DNA of 64,000 nucleotides from UBA8437 sp963582065 (GTDB lineage Bacteria > Planctomycetota > Planctomycetia > Planctomycetales > Planctomycetaceae). The stretch lies in the NCBI GenBank assembly GCA_963582065.1, contig CAUZRQ010000001.1, positions 161,024-225,023 on the forward strand, written 5' to 3'. This document shows positions 16,971-25,617 of this stretch, one piece after another. The notes beneath the pieces are model-generated. The model searched no databases. It saw only the letters and a list, made by a program, of their open reading frames with translations, and had not been told where the DNA came from. Both the position numbers and the translations under genes were made by a program. Every line of letters begins with the position of its first letter. Position 1 is the first letter of the stretch.

Positions 16971-17615
16971 ATGATCGGCTGTGGGGTCTGGAATTTCGAA
17001 ACGGTCCGATCGGCATCGATGGCGACGCTGGTGCTGTGGGTGGGCGTCCTCGGGGCTCCGGTTCAGGCAACAGCCGGCAAGTTCAACGCGGTGCTCAAGG
17101 TCGGCCAGCCCGCTCCGGCGTGGGACGGGCTGCTGGGTGTTGACGGCAAGAGACATTCGCTGGGCGACCTGAAGGACGCCCGTGCCGTGCTGCTGATCTT
17201 TCTCTCGAACCGCTGCCCGATGACGCGGTCCTACGAGGCGAGACTCAAGAAACTGGTCTCCGAGTACCGCAAGCCGGGCCTGGCCGTGGTGGGTGTCAGC
17301 GTCGGGCACTCGCCGACCGATCGGCTCGAGAAGATGATCGCTCGCTCGGCGCTCTCGAAATACAACTTCCCCTTCTGCATCGACCTGACCCAGCAACTCG
17401 GACGCCGTTACGGCGCCACCTGCACACCGCACGCCTTCCTGCTCGACCGCAAACGCCGCATCGCCTACATGGGCGCGATCGACGACAACGTCGAGCCGGG
17501 GAAGATCGAACATCACTATCTGCGAGATGCGATCCGGGCGGTCTTGGCCGGGAAGCGACCCGAGGTGGTCGAGACGCTGCAAAAGGGGTGTGAGATCAAG
17601 TACGTGGCGAGGTGA
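16971..17615 (+). CDS. Secreted redoxin (AhpC/TSA, thioredoxin-fold) family protein
   Basis: A 214-residue protein with a signal-like N-terminus (hydrophobic to about residue 34) followed by a thioredoxin fold: VGQPAPAWDGLLG, RAVLLIFLSNRCPMTRSYE, then GLAVVGVSVGHSPTD and RRYGATCTPHAFLLDRKRRI. The active site is a single-cysteine RCPM rather than CxxC, as in thioredoxin-family proteins with an N-x-C-P motif near residues 80-83. The Cys before the cis-Pro-like TPH could act as resolving residue. It is translationally coupled (GTGA, 17612-17615) to a diguanylate cyclase gene. The exact reaction (peroxidase or disulfide handling) is not decided by sequence. Confidence 0.84.
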   Translation: MIGCGVWNFETVRSASMATLVLWVGVLGAPVQATAGKFNAVLKVGQPAPAWDGLLGVDGKRHSLGDLKDARAVLLIFLSNRCPMTRSYEARLKKLVSEYRKPGLAVVGVSVGHSPTDRLEKMIARSALSKYNFPFCIDLTQQLGRRYGATCTPHAFLLDRKRRIAYMGAIDDNVEPGKIEHHYLRDAIRAVLAGKRPEVVETLQKGCEIKYVAR

Positions 17616-18274
17616 GTGGCGTGTCCGCTTCTGTTCCCATTCCTCTCCTGGCCGCCGCCGCGTGTTTGCTGGCCGTCGGTATTCTTGTCGGGATCATTCT
17701 CGGCAGGACCTGGGGCGTCCGCCGGATGATCAACGAGGCCATCCGCGATGCGGATGTCGCCGTTCGGACTGACGAGTTGACGGGGCTGTGGAATCGGCGC
17801 GGGTTCGAGGAACGGTACGAGCGGTGCCGCGACGGCCGCCGAAAATCCGACTGGCCGGTATCGGTGTTGTTCATCGACCTGGATCACTTCAAGCAGGTCA
17901 ACGACACGCACGGGCATCCCGCCGGCGATCTCGTGCTCGGCTGCCTGGCACACCTGGTCGCCGAGAGTCTCCGCGAACACGACACGGTGGCCCGGATCGG
18001 CGGGGACGAGTTCGTTGCCCTGTTGCCGGGGGCGACGCTGTCCGAAGCCACGGAGGTGGCCGAGAGGATTCGCAGCGATGCGGAGTCGATGAGCGTCCCG
18101 GTGGTCGGGGTTGACTGGAGCGGTTCGGTCAGCATCGGAGCGATCGAGATCACTCGGGGCGAGGAACTGGCGTCGGCACTCGAACGGGTCGACCGGGCGG
18201 TTTACGCGGCGAAGCAGGCCGGCCGCAACCGTGTCCAGGCACACGACCACGGTCTCTCGCAGGCAATCACCTAG
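17612..18274 (+). CDS. Membrane-anchored diguanylate cyclase (GGDEF)
   Basis: A 220-residue protein. Residues about 10-32 form one membrane helix, followed by a short linker and a complete GGDEF domain (about 50-215) with DELTGLWNRRGF, VLFIDLDHFKQVNDTHGHPAGD and the active-site RIGGDEFV. An R-x-x-D inhibitory site (REHD) lies five residues before GGDEF, so product inhibition by c-di-GMP is expected. There is no sensor domain beyond the short N-terminus. It is coupled to the redoxin gene by a 4-bp overlap, which may hint at redox-linked control (inference). Its stop codon is shared with the convergent threonine synthase gene. Confidence 0.93.
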   Translation: MSGVSASVPIPLLAAAACLLAVGILVGIILGRTWGVRRMINEAIRDADVAVRTDELTGLWNRRGFEERYERCRDGRRKSDWPVSVLFIDLDHFKQVNDTHGHPAGDLVLGCLAHLVAESLREHDTVARIGGDEFVALLPGATLSEATEVAERIRSDAESMSVPVVGVDWSGSVSIGAIEITRGEELASALERVDRAVYAAKQAGRNRVQAHDHGLSQAIT

Positions 18275-19353
18275 CTCAACTCGTCCAGTGTCAACGTCGG
18301 GCACTCGACCCCGTCGAGCATCCGGTCGACCGACGCTTCGTCCTTGAACCCGCTGCCGGTGACCAGGCAGACGACCACGGCATCGGGGTCGACCCGTCCG
18401 GCGGCGACCGCTTCCAGGCAACCTGCCAGGGCGGTGGCACCGGCCGGTTCGGTGAAGACGCCTTCCTCGGTTGCCAGTCGTTGCTGCATGTTCCAGACCG
18501 CCTCGTCGGTGACCAGTTGTCCCCGTCCCCCGGTCGGCCGCAGTTCCTCGACCACCAGGTGGCCGTCGTTGATGTTGGGCACCTGCAGCCCGCTGATGCT
18601 GGTGGTGCACGTGATCGGCCGGGCCCGGTCGGCGCCCTCCGACAAGGCCGACGCCATCGTGTCGTTGCCCTCAGGTTGCACGCATTCGATCGCCGGCGAG
18701 ACGGTCAGCCGTTGTTCGGATACCAGGCGGCCGAATCCCCGGCAGACGGCCACGCACAGGCCCCCACCTCCGGCCGGGCAGAACACATGGTCGATGGCCC
18801 GCGGGAGTTGCCGCTCGGCCTGCTCGGCCAACTCGAAACTGATCGTCTCGACTCCGGTCATTCCCGGGACGCTGTAAATGTAGGAGCTGACCTGAAGACG
18901 TGCGTCAGGAGCTTCGCCCCGGGCCATCAGCACCTGGAAGGCCCGCGAGGAGAGGTCGGGGTCGAGACCGAAGTCCTTGATGCGAAAGACGTTGGCTCCG
19001 TAGGCCATCATCTGCCGCAACTTGCCCTGGGGGACCGTCTCGACCACGGCGATCTCGCATTGCAGTCCGGCCGCGGCACAGTAGGCGGCTACGGCCGAGC
19101 CGGTGTTGCCGCTGGAGGTGGCCACGCAGCGGGTCTGATTTTCGGATCGCATGGCCGAAATTGCCGCGGCACCGAATCGATCCTTGAACGAACCGGCCGG
19201 GTTGCCCGATTCGAGCTTCAGCCACAGGTTCTCGAGTCCCGCGGCCGGTCCGATCGATCTCGAACGGACCAGTGGAGTGTTCCCCTCGCCCAGCGTCACC
19301 CGGTGCTGTTCGGGCACCGGTGTGATCCAGTCGGCCCATCGCCAGATACTCAT
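18271..19353 (-). CDS. thrC: Threonine synthase-like PLP-dependent enzyme
   Basis: A 360-residue fold-type II PLP enzyme. LGEGNTPLVRSR near residue 21 is the threonine-synthase opening motif, and the PLP lysine is Lys57 in NPAGSFKDR. The SSGNTGSA phosphate-binding loop and a C-terminal GSGFKD segment complete the site. It would convert O-phosphohomoserine to threonine. It lies 29 bp after the aspartoacylase-like gene on the same strand and beside aminotransferase genes, so a related elimination or deaminase role in that locus is possible. Length and motifs fit threonine synthase best. Confidence 0.85.
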   Translation of the reverse strand: MSIWRWADWITPVPEQHRVTLGEGNTPLVRSRSIGPAAGLENLWLKLESGNPAGSFKDRFGAAAISAMRSENQTRCVATSSGNTGSAVAAYCAAAGLQCEIAVVETVPQGKLRQMMAYGANVFRIKDFGLDPDLSSRAFQVLMARGEAPDARLQVSSYIYSVPGMTGVETISFELAEQAERQLPRAIDHVFCPAGGGGLCVAVCRGFGRLVSEQRLTVSPAIECVQPEGNDTMASALSEGADRARPITCTTSISGLQVPNINDGHLVVEELRPTGGRGQLVTDEAVWNMQQRLATEEGVFTEPAGATALAGCLEAVAAGRVDPDAVVVCLVTGSGFKDEASVDRMLDGVECPTLTLDELS

Positions 19354-19381
19354 CCGGATCTCTCTCCCGTGCCGGTTCGGA

Positions 19382-20299
19382 TCAGGCGGTGTCGGTCTCG
19401 TGGTCTTCCATGATCACGATCACCGAATCGTTCTCGTGCACCCGTGGATACGTGCGGATGGCCAGCACGTGCCCGGTCTGGGTGCAGGTGATCTCGCGGA
19501 TGTCGTCACCGGTGACGTTGGCGACGTGTCCGAGGACATCGCCGGGTGTGACCGGTTGTCCCAGTTCGACGGCGGGCGTGAACTGGCCGGTGATCGGCGA
19601 GGGGTTCTGGACCTGCATGTGTCCGGACCCGTCACGGGGATCCTCGATCACCAGTTCGACTCTTGATTCGGGCTGCTCTCTTTGGATCATCCCCAGTTCG
19701 CCCATCACGTTCAGGCAGCCCTCGAAGTAGGCGTCGGCTCCTTCGGGCGAGCAGCGGCCCCCACCCAGATACTCGGTGTAGATTGCCGGGACGCCGGCAT
19801 CGCGGGCGACCGACAGCGAGCGGCCATCGAGGTTGCCGCAGGTGCCCCAGATGACCGGCAGGTTCAGCGCCCGGGCCATCCGTCGCTGGCTGTCGAGTCG
19901 TTCCGGATCGTCGCTGAGTCCGTATCCGGACATCGGCCAGACGTCCATCACGATGCCGCCGGAGTGGAGATCGATGTAGTAGTCGGCCGATTCGATCAGT
20001 GCCGAGAGCGACACGGCGGTCCGCAGGGTGACACTGCCCTCGGGGTCGCCCGGGCAGACCCGGGCCAGGTCCAGCCCGTCCTCGGCCGTGCGGTTCCCGT
20101 TGAGGAAGGCCGCCTCGTTGACCACCGGCACCAGGGTCAGGGTTCCCGAGAGTTCCTCGGCCGTGACGGCCCCGGCCAGTCGCCGGATCGACGCCATCGA
20201 CTCGAACTCGTCCCCGTGCACGCCGCCGGTGATCAGCAGGTGAGGACCCTCGGAGCTCCCGACGATCTCAATTCGTTGCAGTTCGATGGTCTCAGTCAT
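19382..20299 (-). CDS. Succinylglutamate desuccinylase/aspartoacylase family zinc deacylase
   Basis: A 305-residue enzyme. The zinc-binding H-x-x-E is in GGVHGDEFE (His28, Glu31), and the third ligand is His112 in YYIDLHSGG. Sequences such as GTLTLVPVVNEAAF and NPSPITGQFTPAV fit the AstE/AspA superfamily, including the C-terminal beta-domain. Members remove acyl groups from N-acyl amino acids; DoeB, the N-acetyl-diaminobutyrate deacetylase, belongs here. The ATG at 20299 is preferred over 20311 because a TATAGT box abuts the upstream one. It is divergent (85 bp) from the RraA-like gene and first in an operon with threonine synthase. Confidence 0.87.
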   Translation of the reverse strand: MTETIELQRIEIVGSSEGPHLLITGGVHGDEFESMASIRRLAGAVTAEELSGTLTLVPVVNEAAFLNGNRTAEDGLDLARVCPGDPEGSVTLRTAVSLSALIESADYYIDLHSGGIVMDVWPMSGYGLSDDPERLDSQRRMARALNLPVIWGTCGNLDGRSLSVARDAGVPAIYTEYLGGGRCSPEGADAYFEGCLNVMGELGMIQREQPESRVELVIEDPRDGSGHMQVQNPSPITGQFTPAVELGQPVTPGDVLGHVANVTGDDIREITCTQTGHVLAIRTYPRVHENDSVIVIMEDHETDTA

Positions 20300-20311
20300 G
20301 ATGCGTGGCAT

Positions 20312-20317
20312 ACTATA
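20312..20317 (-). promoter_or_regulatory. Possible -10 box for the deacylase gene
   Basis: TATAGT on the minus strand lies about 12 bp upstream of the ATG at 20299 in the 85-bp divergent region. If used, transcription would begin at or next to the start codon, giving a leaderless message. The matching -35 is weak. Confidence 0.35.
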
Positions 20318-20384
20318 GGCTGCCCGTTGGTGAGGGAAACCAGCGAGGTGATTCGGGAGCAGGGGACAGCAACGAGCGGTGACG

Positions 20385-21053
20385 ATGAGCGACATGGGGC
20401 CCGAGACGATCACGCTGGAAATGATGCGGGAGTCGCTTTACGCGGCGGTGGTCTGTGACGCGCTGGACGGGCTGGGTTACAGCAACCAGTCCCCCAACGT
20501 GCCGCTGCCACCGCTGACGGTCGAGACCACGCTGGTCGGGCACTGCAAGACCACGCTGTGGGGCGACATGTACCATGCCGACCCCAGTCCCTACGAACTT
20601 GAACTGGTGGCTGTCGACGGCTGCCGGGCCGATGACGTGTTGATCGCCGCGGCGGGTGGTTCCGAGAGATCGGGGATCTGGGGCGAGTTGCTTTCAACGG
20701 CCGCTACCAACGCCGGGTGTGTCGGGGTGATCGTCGACGGCGCGGTGCGGGATATCCGGCAGATGAGCGAGATGGGGTTTCCCGTCTTCGCACGCAGCCG
20801 CAATATCTACGACAGCAAGGACCGGCAGCGGGTCGTCGAGATCGACGTGCCGGTGGAGATTGGCGGCGTGCGGTTCTGTCCGGGGGACCTGGTGATAGCT
20901 GACGTCGACGGTGTGGTCGTGGTCCCCGCGGAGATCCGGGGGCAGGCCATCCAGGCAGCGTGGCAGAAGGTGCATGCAGAGAACATCACGCGGGACGTGA
21001 TCCGCGAGGGCATGAAGGCAACCGACGCCTACGAAAAGTACGGCGTGTTGTAG
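20385..21053 (+). CDS. RraA-like/4-hydroxy-4-methyl-2-oxoglutarate aldolase family protein
   Basis: A 222-residue protein started at the ATG of MSDMGPE, with a GTG two codons upstream as an alternative. The family fold is marked by VCDALDGLGY, ATNAGCVGVIVDGAVRDI and the metal-site segment VEIGGVRFCPGDLVIADVDGVVVVP. In aldolases of this family the G-x-x-x-D and RD residues bind substrate and Mg; here the DGAVRD motif retains Arg and Asp. RraA-like proteins range from RNase E regulators to aldolases or decarboxylases in catabolic operons. The location upstream of an aminotransferase and an oxygenase favours a metabolic role. Next gene is 15 bp downstream. Confidence 0.87.
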   Translation: MSDMGPETITLEMMRESLYAAVVCDALDGLGYSNQSPNVPLPPLTVETTLVGHCKTTLWGDMYHADPSPYELELVAVDGCRADDVLIAAAGGSERSGIWGELLSTAATNAGCVGVIVDGAVRDIRQMSEMGFPVFARSRNIYDSKDRQRVVEIDVPVEIGGVRFCPGDLVIADVDGVVVVPAEIRGQAIQAAWQKVHAENITRDVIREGMKATDAYEKYGVL

Positions 21054-21068
21054 AAACAGGAGTGCGAT

Positions 21069-22421
21069 ATGGCGACAACCGACGCGAAGGCCGGTGGCCG
21101 AGTGGCCCGTTCGATGGAGATGTACGAGCGGCTGCTGGAGTTGATTCCGGGCGGGACACAGTTGATCAGCCGACGTCCCACCCGCTTCGCGCTGGGTGTC
21201 AGTCCGGTCGTGGCCACCCGGGGCAAGGGATCCCGGATCTGGGATGTCGACGGGAACGAGTACATCGACTGGGTCAGCGCGATCGGCTCGGTCATCCTCG
21301 GCTATGCCGATCCGGTGGTCGACGAAGCGGTCAAGGCCCAGATCGACAAGGGGACCAATTTCTCGATCACCCACGAACTGGAACTCGAACTGGCCGAGTT
21401 GCTGGTCGAACGGATCCCGTGTGCCGAGATGGTCCGCTACGCCCGCGGCGGCGGAGATGCGTGTGCGGTGGCCGTCCGGATTGCCCGTGGCACGACCGGC
21501 CGCGACAGGATCCTCTTCTGCGGATACCACGGCTGGCACGACTGGTACCAGGCGGCCAACCATTCCAGCGACGCCAATCTCGACGAACACCTCTTCCCCG
21601 GCATCGAGCCGATCGGCGTGCCCAAGGCCCTGGCCGGAACCGCGATCCCGTTCCCCTACGGCGACCTGGACGGGTTGGCCGAACGACTCGAGCGACATCG
21701 CGGCGAGGTGGCGGCGGTGATGATGGAGCCGATGCGGTCCGATCTGCCCGCCGAGGGGTATCTCGAGGGGGTCGCCGGCCTCTGCCGTGACCACGGCGCG
21801 GTGCTGATCTTCGACGAGGTCTCGACCGGGTTCCGGCCCTCGGATGCCGGCGTCCAACCGGTGCTGGGCGTCGAGCCCGACATGGCGGTCTTTGCCAAGT
21901 CCATCTCCAACGGCTACGCGATGGGTGCGGTGGTCGGACGCCGCGACGTGATGGCTCCGGCCGAACAGATGTTCGTCTCCAGCACCTACTGGGGCGAAGC
22001 GGTCGGGCTGGCTGCGACCGTGGCGACCCTCACCGAACTCAGAAAACGCAACACCGCCGAGACACTCGCCAGGAACGGAGCGACTTTGAAGGAGCGGCTC
22101 AATGCGGTGGCTGACGAGGTCGGTGTGGGGATCCGCTGCACCGGAATCGATTACCACCCGCACCTCGAGTTTCCGGTCGAGGACCCGGTGTTGAACAACA
22201 AGATCGGGACGCTGTATGTGCAGGAGATGGCCAAGCGCGGCAATCACGGGTATACCTCGTTTTATCTCAACGAGTCCCAGGGCGAGACCGAGATCGGGAT
22301 GGTGGTCGATGCGGCGAGGGAGGTCTTTGAGTTGATCGGCGAGACGATCGAGGACGGTCGGATCGACGAACGGCTCGAGGCCCAGGAACGACAGGAATTC
22401 TTCAGGCGGCTGGTCTCATGA
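21069..22421 (+). CDS. Class III aminotransferase, glutamate-1-semialdehyde aminomutase-like
   Basis: A 450-residue PLP enzyme with a CAGGAG ribosome site just upstream. Motifs: LIPGGTQLISRRP near residue 25, GRDRILFCGYHGWHDWYQ, Asp249 in LIFDEVSTGFR that contacts the PLP nitrogen, and Lys277 in FAKSISNGYAMGAVVG that forms the Schiff base. The phosphate-binding segment is GGGDACAVAVRIAR, not the SGTEA common in true HemL. It is therefore probably a transaminase on an amino-acid-like substrate, not the heme enzyme. It overlaps the oxygenase gene by 4 bp, so the two are co-translated. Confidence 0.88.
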   Translation: MATTDAKAGGRVARSMEMYERLLELIPGGTQLISRRPTRFALGVSPVVATRGKGSRIWDVDGNEYIDWVSAIGSVILGYADPVVDEAVKAQIDKGTNFSITHELELELAELLVERIPCAEMVRYARGGGDACAVAVRIARGTTGRDRILFCGYHGWHDWYQAANHSSDANLDEHLFPGIEPIGVPKALAGTAIPFPYGDLDGLAERLERHRGEVAAVMMEPMRSDLPAEGYLEGVAGLCRDHGAVLIFDEVSTGFRPSDAGVQPVLGVEPDMAVFAKSISNGYAMGAVVGRRDVMAPAEQMFVSSTYWGEAVGLAATVATLTELRKRNTAETLARNGATLKERLNAVADEVGVGIRCTGIDYHPHLEFPVEDPVLNNKIGTLYVQEMAKRGNHGYTSFYLNESQGETEIGMVVDAAREVFELIGETIEDGRIDERLEAQERQEFFRRLVS

Positions 22422-23212
22422 TTGACGATGCGACGCCGATTGCCACCGCTACGGCGGTGGAGGACTACACGCGGTATCGGGACGATTACCTGCGAGACGG
22501 CTTCGTTGTGGTTCGTGGTTTCTTCCGGGGCGAGGGCTTTGACGAACTGGTCGGGGAACTCGACCGGTACATCGCCGAAGTCGTCCCCACGCTGCCCGAC
22601 TCGGACGCGTTCTTCCAGGACCGGAAGTCGCCCGAGACGCTCAAGCAGATGCAGCACATGGTCGACCCGTTCTTCGAGGATTACGGCAGCCGGGAACCGT
22701 TCGTGAGTCTCGCCGAGGCGTTGATGGGCGAACCGGTGCGGGCGCAGCGTCCCGAGTGGTTCAACAAGCCGCCGCGGACGACCCACCCCACGCCGCCTCA
22801 CCAGGACAATTTCTACATCAACCTCGATCCACCACCGATGACGATGTGGTTGGCGCTGGACCCGGTGGATGATCAGAACGGTTGCCTGAGGTATTGCGCC
22901 GGCACTCATCGCGACGGCCTGAGGCCACACGCGCGGACCGAGGTCCTGGGCTTCTCGCAGGGCATCTCGGATTGGAACGAGGAGGACCAGGCCAAGGAGG
23001 TGCAGGTCTTTCTCGAGCCCGGCGACCTGGCCGTGCATCACGGGGAGTTGATTCACCGGGCCGATCCGAACCGGACGATCGACCGCCACCGCCGCGCCTT
23101 CGCGCTGGTCTACTACGCGGGGTCGGCCGAGCGGAACGTCGAATCCCACCAGCAGTACATGCGGCAGGTCAGCCGGCAGCACGAGGGGATGGGGTTGGAG
23201 GCCGAGGGTTGA
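22418..23212 (+). CDS. Phytanoyl-CoA dioxygenase (PhyH) family non-heme iron oxygenase
   Basis: A 264-residue Fe(II)/2-oxoglutarate oxygenase. The H-x-D pair is His128 and Asp130 in PTPPHQDNFY, and the distal His is His213 in HGELIHRADPNRT, followed by the 2-oxoglutarate-binding Arg in RHRRAF. Conserved PMTMWLALDPVDDQNGCLRY is typical of the family. Members hydroxylate diverse substrates, including ectoine. Its ATG overlaps the aminotransferase stop (ATGA), placing hydroxylation and transamination in one pathway. It ends 25 bp before the convergent dehydrogenase gene. Substrate is unknown. Confidence 0.9.
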   Translation: MIDDATPIATATAVEDYTRYRDDYLRDGFVVVRGFFRGEGFDELVGELDRYIAEVVPTLPDSDAFFQDRKSPETLKQMQHMVDPFFEDYGSREPFVSLAEALMGEPVRAQRPEWFNKPPRTTHPTPPHQDNFYINLDPPPMTMWLALDPVDDQNGCLRYCAGTHRDGLRPHARTEVLGFSQGISDWNEEDQAKEVQVFLEPGDLAVHHGELIHRADPNRTIDRHRRAFALVYYAGSAERNVESHQQYMRQVSRQHEGMGLEAEG

Positions 23213-23237
23213 GCCGACACCGTGACCGCGGTACCGC

Positions 23238-24242
23238 TCAGACCTCGACCCACGTCTGCGAGTCGGCCGCGTGCATGATCGCCAGGTTGCACCTGAGCGT
23301 CTGCAGGCCCTCTTCGAACCGGCACAACGGTTCGGCCGATTCTCCGGAAACGTAATCCAGGAACCGGTGGGCCTGGTTGACGAAGACGTCGTCGCGTTCC
23401 AGCGGGTCCAGTTCGTGCACCGTCCAGGGTGTTTCCGGTTCGGTGACCACCTGCCACCGCATCCGGTGGGCCTCGACCCGGATCGTGCCCCGTTCGCAGA
23501 TCACCATCATCAGTCCCTCGTTGGGTGCCTGGTGCTGGTTCATCGAGTAGCTGACCATCACGTCGCCGTGGCGGGCGACGACATGCACCGAGTCCTCGAT
23601 GTCGACTCCCGGCAGTGCCAGGTGGTCGCAGTCGGCGGCGACCCGGGACATCGGGCCGACCAGCCACTCGACGTAATTCACCACGTGTGTCAGCCCGTCC
23701 TGGATCACTCCGCCGCCGGTCGCACGGTCGGTGTAGTAGATCTGGCGATAGGCCGGCCGGTAGTGGGGAAAGTGCTGTCCGGAGACAACCACAACTTCCA
23801 GCGGTCGGCCGTGGTCACCCGAGAGGACCCGGCGACGGACTTCGGCGAACAGCGGGTGAGCCCGCATGATGTAGGCCATCGAGAATCTCGCACCCTCGGC
23901 TGAGGCCAACTCGCCCAGTCGCTCGGTGTCTTCCAGCGACACCGAGAGGGGTTTCTCGCAGAGCACGGCGATGCCGGCTTCGAGCAAGCGGATCGCCATC
24001 GCGACGTGCAGGTGAGCCGGTGTGCAGATGACGGCGATATCGGGAGGCTGTTCGAGAGCCGAGTCGAGATCGGCGAAGGCGGCGGCCAACGGGTAGCGCC
24101 CGGCGATCTCGCCTCGGAGCTCGTCGTTGATCTCGCAGACAGACACCGTGCACCGCCCGGTCGACAGGAAGCAGCGGGTGTGCCGTTCGCCGATCGAGCC
24201 GGTTCCGATGACCAGCACGTGTGGAGTGCCGTTTCCCGTCAC
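23238..24242 (-). CDS. Gfo/Idh/MocA-family NAD(P)-dependent oxidoreductase
   Basis: A 334-residue protein with a Rossmann N-terminus (VLVIGTGSIGERHT dinucleotide loop) and the family Lys in LCEKPLSVSLEDTERL. The C-terminal substrate domain contains ATGGGVIQDGLTHVVNYVEW. Family members oxidise or reduce sugars, inositols and related polyols. It begins 2 bp before the aminotransferase stop region, so it is the last gene of a three-gene minus-strand operon with two aminotransferases. In biosynthetic clusters such a trio often makes modified amino sugars, and in catabolic ones it handles polyol amines. Neither is proven. Confidence 0.9.
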   Translation of the reverse strand: MTGNGTPHVLVIGTGSIGERHTRCFLSTGRCTVSVCEINDELRGEIAGRYPLAAAFADLDSALEQPPDIAVICTPAHLHVAMAIRLLEAGIAVLCEKPLSVSLEDTERLGELASAEGARFSMAYIMRAHPLFAEVRRRVLSGDHGRPLEVVVVSGQHFPHYRPAYRQIYYTDRATGGGVIQDGLTHVVNYVEWLVGPMSRVAADCDHLALPGVDIEDSVHVVARHGDVMVSYSMNQHQAPNEGLMMVICERGTIRVEAHRMRWQVVTEPETPWTVHELDPLERDDVFVNQAHRFLDYVSGESAEPLCRFEEGLQTLRCNLAIMHAADSQTWVEV

Positions 24243-24243
24243 G

Positions 24244-25617
24244 TCAGTTGGACCCGTCGAGCACCTCGACGATGCTCTGTTCGAGGATAGCCACCATCTG
24301 GTCGATCTGTTCTCCGGTGACGGTCAGCGGGGGACCCAGGGCGATCCAGTGCGGGTCGAAACGGCTGATCAATCCGTTCTCGAGTGCCCGTCGCCCGATC
24401 GCCTCTCCGATCGGCGGATCGAACTGCCGTTTCGTCTCGGGATCGGCGACCAGTTCGATGCACTGCATCAGGCCCTTGCCGCGGATGTCGCCGATGATCC
24501 CGTGCTTCCTGAGCGCCTCGAACCCGGCCCTGAGCCGCTCTCCCTGGGTACGGACGTTGGCACAGAGATCGCGTTCGAGAATCTCCGAAAGTGTGGCCAG
24601 GCCGGCGGCCGAGGAGATCGGGTTGCCTTCGAACGTGTGTCCCTCGACGAATCCCGGGTTCGACTCCGGATCGCCCCAGAACGTCTCGGCGATGTGCTTC
24701 CGGCACAGCAGGGCCGCGATCGGCGCGTAGCCGCCCGAGAGACCCTTGCCGAGGCACAGCAGGTCGGGAGTGACGCCGAAGGTCTGAGCAGCAAACATCT
24801 GTCCGGTACGGCCCATTCCGGTGATGATCTCGTCGAAGATCAACAGCACGTCGTGCCGGTCACAGTACTCGCGCAGCAACGGCAGGTACTCCTCGGGCGG
24901 ATCGATGATCCCGCCGGTGTGACCGATCGGTTCGACGATCACCGCGGCCACCGTCTCGGGATCCTCGAAATCGATGACGTCGTTGATCAGCGACGCGCAG
25001 GTGATGCCGCAGTCGGGGTACTGCTTGTCGAAGGGGCATCGGTAGCAGGTGGGCGGGAAGACGTGCAGGAAACCGGTGGCGAGTGGTTCGTTGACCGCGC
25101 GGCGGGATTTCAACCCGCCGGCCGACAGCGAGCCCATCGTCGAGCCGTGCCAGGACTGGTAGCGGCCGACGATCTTGAACTTCGACGCGTTCCCCTTCAG
25201 GCGGTGGTACTGGCGGGCCATCTTGATGGCCGCCTCGGTGGTTTCCGAACCACCCGAGAAGAACTTGGCGGCTCCCATGTCGTCGGGAGCCACCTCGACC
25301 AGCTTGTTGGCCAGTTGCACCGCCAGCGGGTTGGTGCCGTGCATGACCGGCGAGAATGTCATGGTGTCGAGCTGCTGCTTGATCGCCTCGATCACCCGCC
25401 GGTTGTTGTGGCCGACGCTGACGACGTAGATGCCCGAGAGTCCGTCGAGGTACTGCTTGTCGTTGATATCCCAGTAATGGATCCCGTCGGCACGGGACAT
25501 GATCAGCGGGTTGGCGGCGAAGGACTTCATCTGCGACCGAACCATGATCTGGCGGAGGAATTTCTCCTCGGTGGTCTGGGCATCAGAGATGATGTCGGTG
25601 GTCGGGGTAGTCGTCAT
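24244..25617 (-). CDS. Class III aminotransferase (omega/aspartate aminotransferase family)
   Basis: A 457-residue PLP enzyme. Asp262 in LLIFDEIITGMGRTG and Lys291 in LCLGKGLSGGYAPI are the PLP-nitrogen and Schiff-base residues. SGGSETTEAAIKMAR is the phosphate loop. A Cys cluster (C-x2-C-x8-C-x3-C, residues 191-207) between strands recurs in a subgroup of class III enzymes and may bind metal. It overlaps the class IV aminotransferase gene by 4 bp and is followed after 2 bp by the Gfo/Idh gene. Two transaminases of different fold in one operon suggest opposite amino-group transfers on one intermediate (inference). Confidence 0.9.
   Translation of the reverse strand: MTTTPTTDIISDAQTTEEKFLRQIMVRSQMKSFAANPLIMSRADGIHYWDINDKQYLDGLSGIYVVSVGHNNRRVIEAIKQQLDTMTFSPVMHGTNPLAVQLANKLVEVAPDDMGAAKFFSGGSETTEAAIKMARQYHRLKGNASKFKIVGRYQSWHGSTMGSLSAGGLKSRRAVNEPLATGFLHVFPPTCYRCPFDKQYPDCGITCASLINDVIDFEDPETVAAVIVEPIGHTGGIIDPPEEYLPLLREYCDRHDVLLIFDEIITGMGRTGQMFAAQTFGVTPDLLCLGKGLSGGYAPIAALLCRKHIAETFWGDPESNPGFVEGHTFEGNPISSAAGLATLSEILERDLCANVRTQGERLRAGFEALRKHGIIGDIRGKGLMQCIELVADPETKRQFDPPIGEAIGRRALENGLISRFDPHWIALGPPLTVTGEQIDQMVAILEQSIVEVLDGSN

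Noticed and set aside
12234..23212. An ectoine degradation pathway (M24 hydrolase, deacetylase, transaminase, PhyH)
   Set aside because: The M24 gene is a standard methionine aminopeptidase, the semialdehyde dehydrogenase is missing, and the genes are not adjacent.
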